Source: Metabacillus litoralis (GTDB lineage: Bacteria; Bacillota; Bacilli; Bacillales; Bacillaceae). From it: 64,000 bases of DNA. The notes beneath the pieces were generated by a model. That model saw only the letters and a list, made by a program, of their open reading frames with translations, was not told the origin of the DNA and did not search any database. The position numbers were made by a program, and so were the translations under genes. The DNA lies in assembly GCF_007994985.1 (NCBI RefSeq), contig NZ_VOQF01000005.1, forward strand, positions 310,001 through 374,000. The letters run 5' to 3'. Positions 41,511 to 51,027 of the stretch are shown here, in pieces; within the stretch, counting starts at the first letter, position 1, and every line of letters starts with the position of its first letter.

Positions 41511-43895
41511 ATGATCCAGCGGATTAAGAGAGCTGCTGTACTAGGTTCTGGGGTGATGGGCTCTGGAATTGCAGCACATTTAGCAAACATCGGTATTCCT
41601 GTATTACTTTTAGATATTGTGCCACGTGAATTGAATGAAGACGAAATTAAAAAAGGACTAACACTTGAAGATAAAGCTGTAAGAAATAGAATTGCAACTG
41701 TTTCTGCACAAAAATTACTAAAGCAGAAGCCTGCTCCATTAACAGATAAAAGTCATTTAGAGCGTATTGAAGTAGGGAATTTTGAAGATGATATGCATCG
41801 TCTTTCAGAAGTCGATTGGGTCATAGAGGTTGTTGTCGAGAACTTGGCAATTAAACAAAAGGTCTTTACAGAGGTTGATAAACATAGAAAATTAGGAAGT
41901 ATTATAAGTTCAAATACATCAGGAATTTCAGTTGAAGCAATGGCTGAAGGTAGATCAGAAGACTTTAGAAAGCATTTTCTTGGAACACATTTCTTTAATC
42001 CACCAAGATACTTAAAGCTACTAGAAGTTATTCCTACTAAGGATACTGCTGCAGAAGTCTTAGCTTTTGTAAAAAAATATGGTGAAGATGTACTTGGTAA
42101 AGGTGTTGTTGAAGCTAAGGACACGCCAAACTTTATTGCTAATCGAATTGGAACTTATGGTTTATTAGTTACTGTTCAAGAAATGCTTAAAGGTGGATAT
42201 AGTGTTGGTGAAGTTGATTCTATAACAGGACCGCTAATTGGCAGACCTAAAAGTGCAACATTTAGAACACTTGATGTTGTAGGGTTAGATACCTTTGCAC
42301 ATGTAGCTAAAAATGTATATGACCAGGTTGATGGGAAAGAAAAAGAAGTATTTGAAGTTCCAGCATTACTGAAAAAAATGCTTGATAATGGTTGGATAGG
42401 CAGTAAAAGTGGTCAAGGTTTTTATAAAAAAGAAGGTAAAACAATTCTTGAACTAAATCCAGAAACACTTGAATATGAAGAAAAGAAGAAACTTAAATCC
42501 GCATCAATTGAAATGGCTAAACAAGCAAAAGGACTACAAAATAAATTGAAAGCGCTTATATATTCGGATGATCGTGCAGGAGAATTGTTAAGAGGAATCA
42601 CAATTCCAACACTTGTTTATTCTGCAGAATTACTCGGAGAGATAGCTGATGATATAGTAGCGATTGATCAAGCAATGAAGTGGGGCTTCGGCTGGGAAAT
42701 AGGACCCTTTGAATTATGGGATGCAATAGGTATTGGAAAATCAGTTGAATTGATGGAGCAAAGTGGAATAGAAGTACCTGCATGGGTTAAAGAAATGCTC
42801 TCAAAAGGCAACGAAACATTTTATCGTAAAGAAAATGGTGTGTTGTTTTTCTATAACAACGGTGAGTATCGACAAGTTATACAAAATCCAAAAGTAATCA
42901 ATCTTAAAACATATAAAGAAATTAATGGAGTAATTAAGAAAAATAGTGGTGCAAGTTTCATTGACTTAGGTGATGGTGTAGCTTTATTAGAATTTCATTC
43001 CCAAAGTAATGCAATTGGATTGGATATCATCCAAATGATTAATTTCGCTATTGATGAAGTTGAGCAAAACTATAAAGGGCTTGTGATTGGAAATCAAGGT
43101 AAAAACTTCTGTGTGGGAGCAAATCTTGGCATGATTTTAATGGAAGCCCAAGATGATAATATTTTCGAAATTGATATGGTTGTTCGTCATTTCCAGCAAG
43201 CTATGATGAAAATTAAATATAGTGAAAAACCAGTTGTTGCCGCACCATTTGGAATGACTTTAGGTGGAGGAGCTGAAATATGCTTGCCAGCGAGCAGTAT
43301 ACAAGCATCCAGTGAAACATATATGGGCTTAGTAGAAGTTGGCGTTGGTCTTATTCCTGGTGGAGGAGGCAACAAAGAGCTATATATTAAACAGCTTAAT
43401 AATATGCCAAAAGGTTCAGATTTTGACCTTCAAGCTGTTGCAAATAAAGTGTTTGAGACGATCGCTATGGCTAAGGTATCAACTTCAGCAGCTGAAGCTA
43501 GAAAAAATCAATTTTTAAATAATGATGATCATATTAGTATGAACGGTGATCATTTATTGTACGACGCGAAGCAACGTGTAATATCGCTATATGACAACGG
43601 ATACCAGCCACCGGTGAGAAAAAAGGTACCAGTAGTTGGTGAAACAGGTTATGCAACTTTATTACTTGGCGCACAATCAATGCATTTATCAGGCTATATT
43701 TCAGAGCATGATTTAAAGATTGCTAAAAAGCTAGCCTTTGTAATAGCAGGTGGAAAAGTTCCATTTGGAACAGAGGTTGATGAACAATACTTGTTAGACT
43801 TGGAAAAACAGGCATTCTTAAGTCTTGTTGCAGAAGCTAAATCACAACAACGGATGCAACACATGCTTATTAAAGGAAAACCGTTAAGAAATTAA
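41511..43895 (+). CDS. fadN: Enoyl-CoA hydratase / 3-hydroxyacyl-CoA dehydrogenase FadN
   Basis: 794 residues, fused beta-oxidation enzyme. The N-terminal 3-hydroxyacyl-CoA dehydrogenase has NAD motif VLGSGVMGSGIAAHLA (residues 10-25), GTHFFNPPRYLKLLEV and a second 3HCDH helical domain. The C-terminal crotonase-type domain (about 480-680) has KNFCVGANLG and LGGGAEICLPAS for the oxyanion hole. Domain order is the reverse of E. coli FadB, as in Bacillus FadN. It hydrates enoyl-CoA and oxidises the product to 3-ketoacyl-CoA. First gene of the FadR-regulated operon. Confidence 0.96.
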   Translation: MIQRIKRAAVLGSGVMGSGIAAHLANIGIPVLLLDIVPRELNEDEIKKGLTLEDKAVRNRIATVSAQKLLKQKPAPLTDKSHLERIEVGNFEDDMHRLSEVDWVIEVVVENLAIKQKVFTEVDKHRKLGSIISSNTSGISVEAMAEGRSEDFRKHFLGTHFFNPPRYLKLLEVIPTKDTAAEVLAFVKKYGEDVLGKGVVEAKDTPNFIANRIGTYGLLVTVQEMLKGGYSVGEVDSITGPLIGRPKSATFRTLDVVGLDTFAHVAKNVYDQVDGKEKEVFEVPALLKKMLDNGWIGSKSGQGFYKKEGKTILELNPETLEYEEKKKLKSASIEMAKQAKGLQNKLKALIYSDDRAGELLRGITIPTLVYSAELLGEIADDIVAIDQAMKWGFGWEIGPFELWDAIGIGKSVELMEQSGIEVPAWVKEMLSKGNETFYRKENGVLFFYNNGEYRQVIQNPKVINLKTYKEINGVIKKNSGASFIDLGDGVALLEFHSQSNAIGLDIIQMINFAIDEVEQNYKGLVIGNQGKNFCVGANLGMILMEAQDDNIFEIDMVVRHFQQAMMKIKYSEKPVVAAPFGMTLGGGAEICLPASSIQASSETYMGLVEVGVGLIPGGGGNKELYIKQLNNMPKGSDFDLQAVANKVFETIAMAKVSTSAAEARKNQFLNNDDHISMNGDHLLYDAKQRVISLYDNGYQPPVRKKVPVVGETGYATLLLGAQSMHLSGYISEHDLKIAKKLAFVIAGGKVPFGTEVDEQYLLDLEKQAFLSLVAEAKSQQRMQHMLIKGKPLRN

Positions 43896-44020
43896 GCATT
43901 TACAAACATAATTAATCTAACAATCAACTAAGGGTAGTGCAGACAACCAACTGTACTCCCTAAAAATAGAGCATAGAGGATATTTTAAGATAACAGTGAA
44001 TTGAAGGGGAGGTTTGGTGA

Positions 44021-45196
44021 ATGCGTGAAGCAGTCATTGTAACAGGTGCTAGAACACCTGTAGGTAGAGCTAAAAAAGGTACATTAGCAAATGTTCGTCC
44101 TGATGATCTCGGTGCATTAGTAGTAAAAGAAACGTTAAAGAGAGCAGGAAATTATGAGGGGAATATTGATGATCTAATTATCGGGTGTGCAATGCCTGAA
44201 GCTGAACAGGGTCTGAATATGGCTAGAAATATAGGTGCATTAGCAGGACTTCCACATACAATTCCAGCTATTACAATTAATCGTTACTGCTCTTCTGGTT
44301 TACAAAGTATTGCTTATGGAGCAGAAAAAATCATGCTAGGTAACACAGATACCGCAATAGCTGGTGGAGCAGAATCAATGAGCCTTGTCCCAATGATGGG
44401 GCATGTTGTTAGACCGAATGCTAAATTAGCAGAAGAAGCGCCAGAATACTATATGGGCATGGGACATACAGCTGAAGAGGTTGCACGAAAGTACGGAATT
44501 TCTCGTGAAGATCAAGATGCCTTTGCTGTAAGAAGTCACCAGCGGGCCGCTAATGCTATTCAAGCAGGCAAGTTTAGTGAAGAAATTGTTTCTGTTGATG
44601 TACCACTGCGAACTGTAGGAGCTGATCATAAGCTTCAAGAAAAAATGATTCAATTTAGTCAAGATGAAGGAGTTCGAGCAAATACAACATCAGAAATCCT
44701 TGCAAAATTAAAGCCAGCTTTTTCCGTTACTGGTTCAGTAACAGCAGGAAATTCTTCACAAACAAGTGATGGAGCAGCTGCAGTCATGATTATGGACCGT
44801 GAAAAAGCTCAGTCACTAGGTTATAAACCGATGGTGAAATTCCGTTCATTCGCTGTTGCCGGTGTACCACCTGAAATAATGGGGATCGGACCTGTTGCTG
44901 CTGTTCCGTTAGCATTAAAATATGCAGGACTTGAGTTATCAGATATCGGTTTATTTGAACTAAACGAAGCATTTGCATCACAATCTATTCAAGTTATTCG
45001 TGAGCTTGGACTAGATGAAGACAAAGTAAATGTGAACGGTGGTGCGATTGCACTTGGTCATCCACTTGGCTGTTCTGGTGCAAAATTAACACTTTCACTT
45101 ATTCATGAAATGAAGCGTCGTAACGAACAATTTGGGGTTGTTACAATGTGTATTGGTGGCGGAATGGGTGCTGCTGGCGTATTTGAATTACTATAA
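44021..45196 (+). CDS. fadA: Acetyl-CoA acyltransferase (3-ketoacyl-CoA thiolase) FadA
   Basis: 391 residues, GGGGAGG before the ATG. Thiolase fold with the nucleophilic Cys in NRYCSSGLQ (about residue 90), the C-terminal [16 protein letters not shown] and catalytic Cys in MCIGGGMG. It cleaves 3-ketoacyl-CoA to acetyl-CoA and a shortened acyl-CoA. It lies 125 bases after fadN without a terminator, hence the same operon. Confidence 0.96.
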   Translation: MREAVIVTGARTPVGRAKKGTLANVRPDDLGALVVKETLKRAGNYEGNIDDLIIGCAMPEAEQGLNMARNIGALAGLPHTIPAITINRYCSSGLQSIAYGAEKIMLGNTDTAIAGGAESMSLVPMMGHVVRPNAKLAEEAPEYYMGMGHTAEEVARKYGISREDQDAFAVRSHQRAANAIQAGKFSEEIVSVDVPLRTVGADHKLQEKMIQFSQDEGVRANTTSEILAKLKPAFSVTGSVTAGNSSQTSDGAAAVMIMDREKAQSLGYKPMVKFRSFAVAGVPPEIMGIGPVAAVPLALKYAGLELSDIGLFELNEAFASQSIQVIRELGLDEDKVNVNGGAIALGHPLGCSGAKLTLSLIHEMKRRNEQFGVVTMCIGGGMGAAGVFELL

Positions 45197-45260
45197 TTGT
45201 AGTTTCATAGTTTGAACCATATACCGCAACAACACTATTAACAAAAATGGGGGAATTATC

Positions 45261-47045
45261 ATGTCAAAAACAACTGATTCAGTTATTAAAGGTGGTAGCT
45301 TTTTAATAGAAGATATTTCGTATGATCGAATTTTCACTCCTGAGGATTTCACAGATGAACATAAAATGATTGCAAAAACAACAGAGGATTTTGTTGTAAA
45401 TGAAGTACTTCCACATCTTGAAGATATCGAAAATCACCAATTTGATAAATCGGTTAAACTTTTAAAGCAAGCAGGAGAGTTAGGTTTATTAGGAGCAGAT
45501 GTCCCAGAGGAGTACGGCGGATTTGGTCTTGATAAAATCAGCTCAGCGTTAATTACAGAAAAAATCTCACGTGGAGGAAGTTTTTCTCTATCGTTTGGAG
45601 CGCATGTTGGAATTGGATCATTGCCAATCGTATTATTTGGTAATGAAGAGCAAAAACATAAATACCTACCTGGTTTAGCTTCCGGTGAACAGCTAGCAGC
45701 ATATGCTTTAACTGAGCCAAACTCTGGTTCAGATGCCCTTGGTGCTAGAGCGACTGCAAAACTAAATGCAGAAGGCACGCATTATGTATTAAATGGCGAA
45801 AAGCAATGGATTACAAACTCTGGTTTTGCGGATGTTTTCGTTGTTTATGCAAAGGTTGACGGAGAGCACTTCTCTGCATTTATCGTTGAAAAAGAATACC
45901 CTGGTGTATCAACAGGACCAGAAGAAAAGAAAATGGGTATTAAAGGATCTTCTACTAGAACACTTATTTTAGAAGATGCTTTAGTACCAAAAGAAAATTT
46001 ATTAGGTGAACTTGGTAAAGGCCATGTTATCGCATTTAATATTTTAAATATAGGACGCTATAAATTAGCTGTCGGAACTATTGGTGGCTCTAAACGAATT
46101 ATTGATGTGTCAGTGCAATATGCAAATCAACGTCAGCAGTTCAAAACTCCAATCTCAAGCTTCTCTTTAATCCAAGAGAAACTAGCGAACATGGCAGCTA
46201 AAACATATGCAATGGAAAGCTCGGTTTATCGTACGGTTGGTCTTTTTGAAGATCGAATGAGTCGTTTATCAGATGAAGAAATTAAGGATGGAAAAGAAGT
46301 TGCAAATTCAATTGCTGAGTATGCAATTGAATGTTCGTTAAATAAAGTATTCGGCTCTGAAACTTTAGATTATGTTGTGGATGAAGGTGTGCAAATTCAT
46401 GGAGGCTACGGCTTTATGGCAGAATATGAAGTTGAGCGTGTTTACCGTGATTCACGTATTAATCGTATATTTGAAGGAACAAATGAGATTAATCGTCTGT
46501 TAGTACCAGGAACATATCTACGAAAAGCAATGAAGGGTGAACTTCCATTATTCCAAAAGGCTCAAAGCTTACAAGAAGAATTAATGATGCTTATGCCAGA
46601 GGAAGTTGGAGATGGTACTTTAGAACAGGAAAAATACCTTCTTAAAAATGCAAAGAAAATCGGTGTTTTAATTGCTGGTCTTGCTGCACAAAAATATGGT
46701 AAAGAACTACAAAAAGAGCAAGAAGTTTTAGTGAATATAGCTGATATTGTAAGCAATGTATATGCGATGGAATCAGCAGTTCTTCGTACTGAAAAAGCAA
46801 TTGCTAAATCAGGGGAAGAGAAAAACAAACAGAAGTTATTGTATACACAAGTGTACTGCCAAGAAGCATTCAATGAAATTGAAGCACATGCAAAAGAATC
46901 ATTAATTGCAATTGAGTCAGGAGATTCTTTACGCATGATGATATCAGCTCTACGTAAGTTTACTAGACATACACCAATTAATGTGATTGGCAAGAAGAGA
47001 GAAATTGCTGCAGCAATTATCGATAAAAATGCATATTTAGCATAA
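45261..47045 (+). CDS. fadE: Acyl-CoA dehydrogenase FadE
   Basis: 594 residues, GGGGGAA before the ATG. FAD-dependent acyl-CoA dehydrogenase core (about 40-430) with YALTEPNSGSDA, WITNSGFADVFVV, the FAD-contact QIHGGYGFMAEYEVER and the catalytic base in RIFEGTNEINR. A C-terminal helical extension of about 160 residues makes it VLCAD-like, as for Bacillus FadE (YusJ). First step of beta-oxidation; electrons go to an electron-transfer flavoprotein. Last gene of the fad operon; a family B element with a terminator hairpin starts 13 bases after the stop. Confidence 0.96.
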   Translation: MSKTTDSVIKGGSFLIEDISYDRIFTPEDFTDEHKMIAKTTEDFVVNEVLPHLEDIENHQFDKSVKLLKQAGELGLLGADVPEEYGGFGLDKISSALITEKISRGGSFSLSFGAHVGIGSLPIVLFGNEEQKHKYLPGLASGEQLAAYALTEPNSGSDALGARATAKLNAEGTHYVLNGEKQWITNSGFADVFVVYAKVDGEHFSAFIVEKEYPGVSTGPEEKKMGIKGSSTRTLILEDALVPKENLLGELGKGHVIAFNILNIGRYKLAVGTIGGSKRIIDVSVQYANQRQQFKTPISSFSLIQEKLANMAAKTYAMESSVYRTVGLFEDRMSRLSDEEIKDGKEVANSIAEYAIECSLNKVFGSETLDYVVDEGVQIHGGYGFMAEYEVERVYRDSRINRIFEGTNEINRLLVPGTYLRKAMKGELPLFQKAQSLQEELMMLMPEEVGDGTLEQEKYLLKNAKKIGVLIAGLAAQKYGKELQKEQEVLVNIADIVSNVYAMESAVLRTEKAIAKSGEEKNKQKLLYTQVYCQEAFNEIEAHAKESLIAIESGDSLRMMISALRKFTRHTPINVIGKKREIAAAIIDKNAYLA

Positions 47046-47058
47046 GTGTTACAAGAGA

Positions 47059-47402
47059 GGCTGGGACAAAAGTATTTAAGCTAATGATAAACCCGAAATG
47101 TTAGGTGATGTTACAATTAATTATTCGCCTGATATTTCGGGTTTTTATTTGCTATTTTCAATAGATTTTTTGATTTTGCATACTATTTTTAAGAACTAGT
47201 GGAATGGAGCGTAAGACATTTGACTCCTGCGGGTGCAGAGGAAAGGCTGAGACCCCACAGGCGCGCAGCTTACGAGGAGGCTTAGCTTCCTCCCCGGCGA
47301 ATCTTATGTCTGCAGCGCAATGGAACGAACTTGTTTCTTTCAACTTAACTGAATTTAGATTTATTCGTCTTTTTGTATGACTTCTTTAATTATGTCCCAA
47401 CC
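47059..47402. repeat. Dispersed palindromic element family B, copy 4 (best preserved)
   Basis: 344 bp, starts GGCTGGGACAAAAG and ends TTATGTCCCAACC. Contains the terminator hairpin AAACCCGAAATGTTAGG/ CCTGATATTTCGGGTTT near the left end, GAACTAGTGGAATGGAGCG, the exact 33-bp core shared with family A (47249-47281), and CGCAATGGAACGAACTTG. Orientation is opposite to B1. It separates fadE from yusI. The 61-codon minus-strand frame inside is a shadow of the B1 frame. Confidence 0.88.
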
Positions 47403-47428
47403 TCCTTTAATATGTAAATTTCAGGTTA

Positions 47429-47539
47429 GGCTACGTTAAAGCTCAATGTAGATTTTTAATCCTTTTTTGATAGGGAAATTATGAGATCACGGAAAGAAAA
47501 TGTCTGTAACGGAAAGCAGCAACAAAGTTAAACATAGCC
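47429..47539. repeat. Family A element, copy 4 (deleted form, 111 bp)
   Basis: Ends GGCTACGTTAAAGCTCAATG and CAACAAAGTTAAACATAGCC are kept; the GC core is missing. It lies directly after B4, so two families are stacked in one intergenic region. Confidence 0.75.
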
Positions 47540-47631
47540 AACAAATAAGTGCATTTCTAATTAGGATTCTATATGTGATTTATGATAAGATTAATTGAAA
47601 AGTCATTTATTGAATAGGTGGTGAAATGGGG

Positions 47632-47991
47632 ATGTCATTAGATTTTTATTGGTACCCAAAATGTGGGTCATGTCGGAAAGCAAAAAAGTGGTTAGAAGAT
47701 CAAAATATTGAGGTAAATGAAATACATATTGTTGAAAATCCACCTTCTAAGGAAGAATTAAGTTCTATTTATAGAAAAAGTGGATTAGAAATCAAAAAAT
47801 TCTTTAATACAAGTGGTCAAAAATACCGTCAGCTTGGTTTAAAAGATAAACTGGCAACTATGACTGAAGATGAGATGCTCGAGCTTTTATCTTCGGATGG
47901 CATGCTTATTAAACGACCAATTACTGTCGGACAAGATTCTGTAACAGTAGGGTTTAAAGAAGATCAATTTGAAGGTACTTGGGCAAAATAA
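47632..47991 (+). CDS. yusI: ArsC/Spx-family thioredoxin-fold protein YusI
   Basis: 119 residues from the second ATG (47632), matching the MSL start of YusI. A thioredoxin-like fold with a CxxC pair (YPKCGSCRKAKKWLE, Cys near 11 and 14) and the Spx/ArsC ending DGMLIKRPITV. YusI-type proteins lack the arsenate-binding features of true ArsC; they may reduce glutathione- or bacillithiol-mixed disulfides. The role is unproven. Single gene between repeats and gcvH. Confidence 0.9.
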   Translation: MSLDFYWYPKCGSCRKAKKWLEDQNIEVNEIHIVENPPSKEELSSIYRKSGLEIKKFFNTSGQKYRQLGLKDKLATMTEDEMLELLSSDGMLIKRPITVGQDSVTVGFKEDQFEGTWAK

Positions 47992-48125
47992 AGAAGTTCT
48001 TGCATATTTTGTTATAAACTGGTACAAAAGTATTGATTATCTCAAAAAGATCAGTTGATACTAGTCTTTATACATTTTTGATGATTAAATAATTGGAAAA
48101 TCTTTTCTAACTAGGAGGTAATAGT

Positions 48126-48509
48126 ATGAACACACCAAAAGAACTTCGTTATTCAGAAGAACATGAATGGGTAAAAGTAGAAGGAGAAAAGGTGCGTATT
48201 GGTATTACAGATTTTGCACAATCTGAATTAGGTGATATCGTATTTGTTGAGTTACCAGAGGTTGGGGATGAAATTAAAGCGGACGAGCCATTCGGAAGTG
48301 TAGAATCAGTTAAGACGGTTTCAGAGCTTTATGCACCAATTAGTGGGAAAGTTATTGAGATCAATGAAGATCTTGATGATAGTCCAGAATTTGTAAATGA
48401 ATCTCCTTATGAAAAAGCATGGATGGTTGTTATTGAACCTTCGAATGCGGCTGATGTAGAAAACTTAATGACTGCTGAACAATATGCAGAAATGACAAAA
48501 GAAGACTAA
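48126..48509 (+). CDS. gcvH: Glycine cleavage H protein
   Basis: 127 residues, AGGAGG before the ATG. A barrel-sandwich lipoyl domain with the modified Lys in [15 protein letters not shown] (about residue 63) and the acidic flanks usual for GcvH. It shuttles the aminomethyl group between P, T and L proteins. In Bacillus it is also the relay from which octanoyl or lipoyl groups are transferred to other complexes by LipL. Encoded away from gcvT-gcvP, as in B. subtilis. Confidence 0.97.
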   Translation: MNTPKELRYSEEHEWVKVEGEKVRIGITDFAQSELGDIVFVELPEVGDEIKADEPFGSVESVKTVSELYAPISGKVIEINEDLDDSPEFVNESPYEKAWMVVIEPSNAADVENLMTAEQYAEMTKED

Positions 48510-48568
48510 TGTAGCATTTTATATTGAAGTTTGGGCACCCTACTAGTAGATAAAGGAGGGTGTTCATA

Positions 48569-48805
48569 TTGTCTATAGAAAAGAAACACTTAGATATTAC
48601 TGACAGAGTTGTAGGTAAATTTGGTGATGGACAATTAAATCTTTATCTCGAAAAAGAGAAAATTGGTCAGATGGTAGCTGAGAATGACTATGACTTAAAA
48701 CAAGGTTATCTATTCGATAACAGCCGATTTTATCAAATCGCAGACGTCCTTACAGGGCAGGATCAAAAGTATGTTGATTGCGATTATGAAAACGGCTGGT
48801 GCTAA
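48569..48805 (+). CDS. yusG: YusG (DUF2553) protein
   Basis: 78 residues from the TTG at 48569: AAAGGAGG (48552-48559) stands nine bases upstream, while the GTG at 48560 overlaps that site. Beta-rich with DITDRVVGKFGDGQLNLYL and the end YVDCDYENGWC. Position after gcvH and the DUF2553 pattern identify YusG, a Bacillus-specific protein of unknown function. It has its own terminator. Confidence 0.82.
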   Translation: MSIEKKHLDITDRVVGKFGDGQLNLYLEKEKIGQMVAENDYDLKQGYLFDNSRFYQIADVLTGQDQKYVDCDYENGWC

Positions 48806-48836
48806 AGCAGTGGGATCTTTTTCCACTGCTCTTTTT
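48806..48836 (+). terminator. Terminator of gcvH-yusG
   Basis: AGCAGTGG (48806-48813) with CCACTGCT (48823-48830), then CTTTTT. Confidence 0.9.
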
Positions 48837-48891
48837 GCAACTATTTTAGAATTTATAAATGCTATAAAACCTTTTCATTCATTTTTAAATT

Positions 48892-49150
48892 GGCTATGTT
48901 AAAGCTTAATGTTGATTATTAGCACTTTGTTGAATGGAGTGAAAGGCATGAGACTCCTGCGGGAGGAGCGTATCAAAGGAGACCCCACAGGCGCGCAGCT
49001 TACGAGGAGGCTCCCGGACCTAGGAAGAATTGTCCTTTGAAAAAGCCGGCAGTTGGGATTTTTCATTATTCTTCCCTAGGAAAAAAAGTACTTTTTTCCC
49101 GGGAAAGCGAATGCCAGTAACGGAAATCAACAACAAAGTTTAACAGAGCC
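48892..49150. repeat. Family A element, copy 2 (longest, 259 bp)
   Basis: Ends GGCTATGTTAAAGCTTAATG and CAACAAAGTTTAACAGAGCC. Contains ATGAGACTCCTGCGGGAGGA, the exact 33-bp core (48979-49011, minus sense), CCTAGGAAGAATTGTCC, a short insert (49040-49065) and CTAGGAAAAAAAGTAC...CCCGGGAAAGCGAATGCC. Lies between yusG and yusF. Confidence 0.88.
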
Positions 49151-49216
49151 TTTAAATTAAATATTGTCGTATTAATATCTAATTTGTGGTCGTTTTCTTA
49201 ATGTTTTTTACATTTA

Positions 49217-49346
49217 GGTTATGTTAAAGCTTTAGTTGAAATGCTTAGTATATCAAAGGATCCCAGACGCGGAAAGTTTATGAAGGATTTCCACAAGAAA
49301 GCGAATGTACCTGTTACGGATATCAACAGCAAAGTATAACAGAGCC
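49217..49346. repeat. Family A element, copy 5 (degenerate, 130 bp)
   Basis: Ends GGTTATGTTAAAGCTTTAG and CAACAGCAAAGTATAACAGA(GCC); keeps AAAGCGAATG and GTTACGGATATCAACAGC but lost the GC core. Tandem neighbour of copy 2, 67 bp away. Confidence 0.7.
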
Positions 49347-49544
49347 TAATTTATGTAAGGACATTCTTCTGAAATTTTGTTGCCTGAATTTAGTGAAGCT
49401 AAACGCGCTTCTCAAGTATAAGTAAATCAATGGAAACAATTGTTTTAGATAATGTCTATAAAAAACATTAAAATAAAGGGAAACAACCTCGACAAATCGA
49501 ATAGAGTATAGAAAGATTCTTTACTACTAAAACAGGTGATGCAC

Positions 49545-49892
49545 ATGTCGTTAGTTGAGGTTGAAAAAGTGTTAATTGTTGAAGGAAAATCAGATAAAAA
49601 GAAAGTGTTAAATGTACTTAATGAATCCATTGAAATAATTTGTACAAATGGCACAATCAGTTTATCAAAAATGGATGAATTAATTGATGAATTGTTATTA
49701 AAAGATGTTTATATTTTAGTCGATTCAGATGATGCTGGAGATCGACTGCGTAAGCAATTTAAAAGAGAATTTCCAGAGGCATCACACATCTATATAGATA
49801 GAACTTATAGAGAAGTTGCTACAGCTCCAGACCATCATGTTGCTTCGGTTCTATTAAGTGCAAATATTGATGTTGATGCGAAATTCCTTTAG
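49545..49892 (+). CDS. yusF: Toprim-domain protein YusF
   Basis: 115 residues from the ATG at 49545 (AGGTGA upstream; GTG at 49536 also in frame). A single Toprim domain: the Glu of VLIVEGKSDK and the DxD of YILVDSDDAGDRLRKQFKRE are the metal-binding residues shared by RNase M5, primases and topoisomerases. RTYREVATAPDHHVAS follows. As it resembles the Toprim half of RNase M5 without the C-terminal part, nuclease action on RNA is possible but not shown. First of yusF-yusE. Confidence 0.9.
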   Translation: MSLVEVEKVLIVEGKSDKKKVLNVLNESIEIICTNGTISLSKMDELIDELLLKDVYILVDSDDAGDRLRKQFKREFPEASHIYIDRTYREVATAPDHHVASVLLSANIDVDAKFL

Positions 49893-49915
49893 AAAGGTGA
49901 ATAATCTTAACTGCA

Positions 49916-50218
49916 ATGATTGAATGGAATGAAAAACAACTTACTATAAGTGAAAATGGAATAGTGATTTTATATTTGTACACACCTATGTGTGGGACCT
50001 GTCAAATTGCACGAAAAATGTTAACCGTTGTAAATGAACTTGTACAATCTGACATTTTTGCAGTAAACCTTAATTATTTTCCTAATGAAGCGATAGAAAT
50101 GGGAATTGAAAGTGTTCCGTGCTTACTTGTTTATAAAGATGGTATTCTTAAGGAAAAAGTATATGCTTTTCAATCCGTAGGATATCTTCATGATTTATTA
50201 AAGCAATATCAGAGTTAA
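49916..50218 (+). CDS. yusE: Thioredoxin-like protein YusE
   Basis: 100 residues, thioredoxin fold with the active site MCGTCQIARK (CxxC) and cis-Pro in ESVPCLLVYKDG. No signal peptide, so cytoplasmic thiol-disulfide exchange. It starts 23 bases after yusF; the nearest AAAGGTG site is about 17 bases from the ATG, unusually far, so translation may be coupled to yusF. Same order as B. subtilis yusF-yusE-yusD. Confidence 0.88.
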   Translation: MIEWNEKQLTISENGIVILYLYTPMCGTCQIARKMLTVVNELVQSDIFAVNLNYFPNEAIEMGIESVPCLLVYKDGILKEKVYAFQSVGYLHDLLKQYQS

Positions 50219-50340
50219 TCTGACATATTTCTTGGGAAATATTTATAGTAGAGCAGAAACTGTCGACTTATTTATAAAGGATTTCTTCAATATGTAATGA
50301 AGTTATTAAATATAGCTTTATTTATATTGGGGGAATCTTT

Positions 50341-50661
50341 TTGTCTATCTATACGTTCATCGAAAAAATAAACAGTAAAAAGTATGTGTTATCTACTTTA
50401 TTAAAACAATCATTAATAATAGAATTAAAATCTACACAAAGTAGTACATGCTACTATATTGAGTTCACAAGTAATGCAGCAAATTTATTAAAAAATTATC
50501 CAGAAAATATTGATTTTTACATAGAAGGATCTGACACATATGTGGATGATGTATTAATGAATAAATATAGTTTAAAGCAAATGATTTCATTTGGGGAAAT
50601 ACAAATAAAAGGCTCCTACAGAAATTTTTTAAAGGTAGATGCTATGTTAAAGCTGAGTTAA
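50341..50661 (+). CDS. yusD: YusD-like SCP2-type protein
   Basis: 106 residues from a TTG start with TTGGGGGAA upstream. The fold resembles the SCP2 sterol-carrier domain (CYYIEFTSNAANLLKNYPEN and IDFYIEGSD strands). Position between yusE and the methionine genes fits YusD of B. subtilis. Function unknown; lipid or acyl-CoA binding would be a family inference. The last codons (ATGTTAAAGCTG) coincide with the terminal repeat GCTATGTTAAAGCT of family A elements, so the C-terminus may come from an old insertion. Confidence 0.75.
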   Translation: MSIYTFIEKINSKKYVLSTLLKQSLIIELKSTQSSTCYYIEFTSNAANLLKNYPENIDFYIEGSDTYVDDVLMNKYSLKQMISFGEIQIKGSYRNFLKVDAMLKLS

Positions 50662-50790
50662 TTTGTTACTTGCTTTAACGAGTTAAATAGAATGTGCAAT
50701 TCGGTTTTGATTTTTTCTCCCTGACACTTGCTTTCTTTCCACTTCACCCCTTGAGAGTCAAATGTCTGCCATTCTATTTCAATTAATGAC
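50640..50790. repeat. Decayed palindromic element after yusD
   Basis: Begins GCTATGTTAAAGCT (50641-50654) as in family A left ends, holds AAATAGAATG (50685-50694) facing CATTCTATTT (50770-50779), and GAGTCAAATGTCT, a family B segment. No intact right end. The remainder of 50791-51027 contains only the metY promoter. Confidence 0.5.
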
Positions 50791-50906
50791 TTCAATAGTA
50801 AACGATCTCTAATACAGACATATGAACAAATAGGTTTAATAGTAAGGTCTCAACTGATTTTTAACGATTGGCTGGCTACAAATAATTATTGAAAAGCCAA
50901 ATTAGC

Positions 50907-50956
50907 TTGGACATGATGTGTAAAATCGTATAATATTATAGTTGTCTGAATAGACA
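50907..50956 (+). promoter_or_regulatory. metY promoter and adjacent palindrome
   Basis: TTGGAC (50907-50912), 16-bp spacer, TATAAT (50929-50934). The palindrome TGTCTGAATAGACA (50943-50956) sits at the expected transcript start, as an operator or 5' hairpin. No SAM riboswitch is present in this 120-base leader, unlike metN. Confidence 0.6.
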
Positions 50957-51027
50957 GAATCTTACATAAGTCAACCTGACAGCAAAGCAGACATATTATT
51001 ATCTTTATCAATGTGGGAGGAATTCAT

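Noticed and set aside
50860-51027. T-box or S-box leader before metY
   Set aside because: Neither the T-box AGGGTGG segment nor the S-box conserved blocks are present; only a promoter and a short palindrome.
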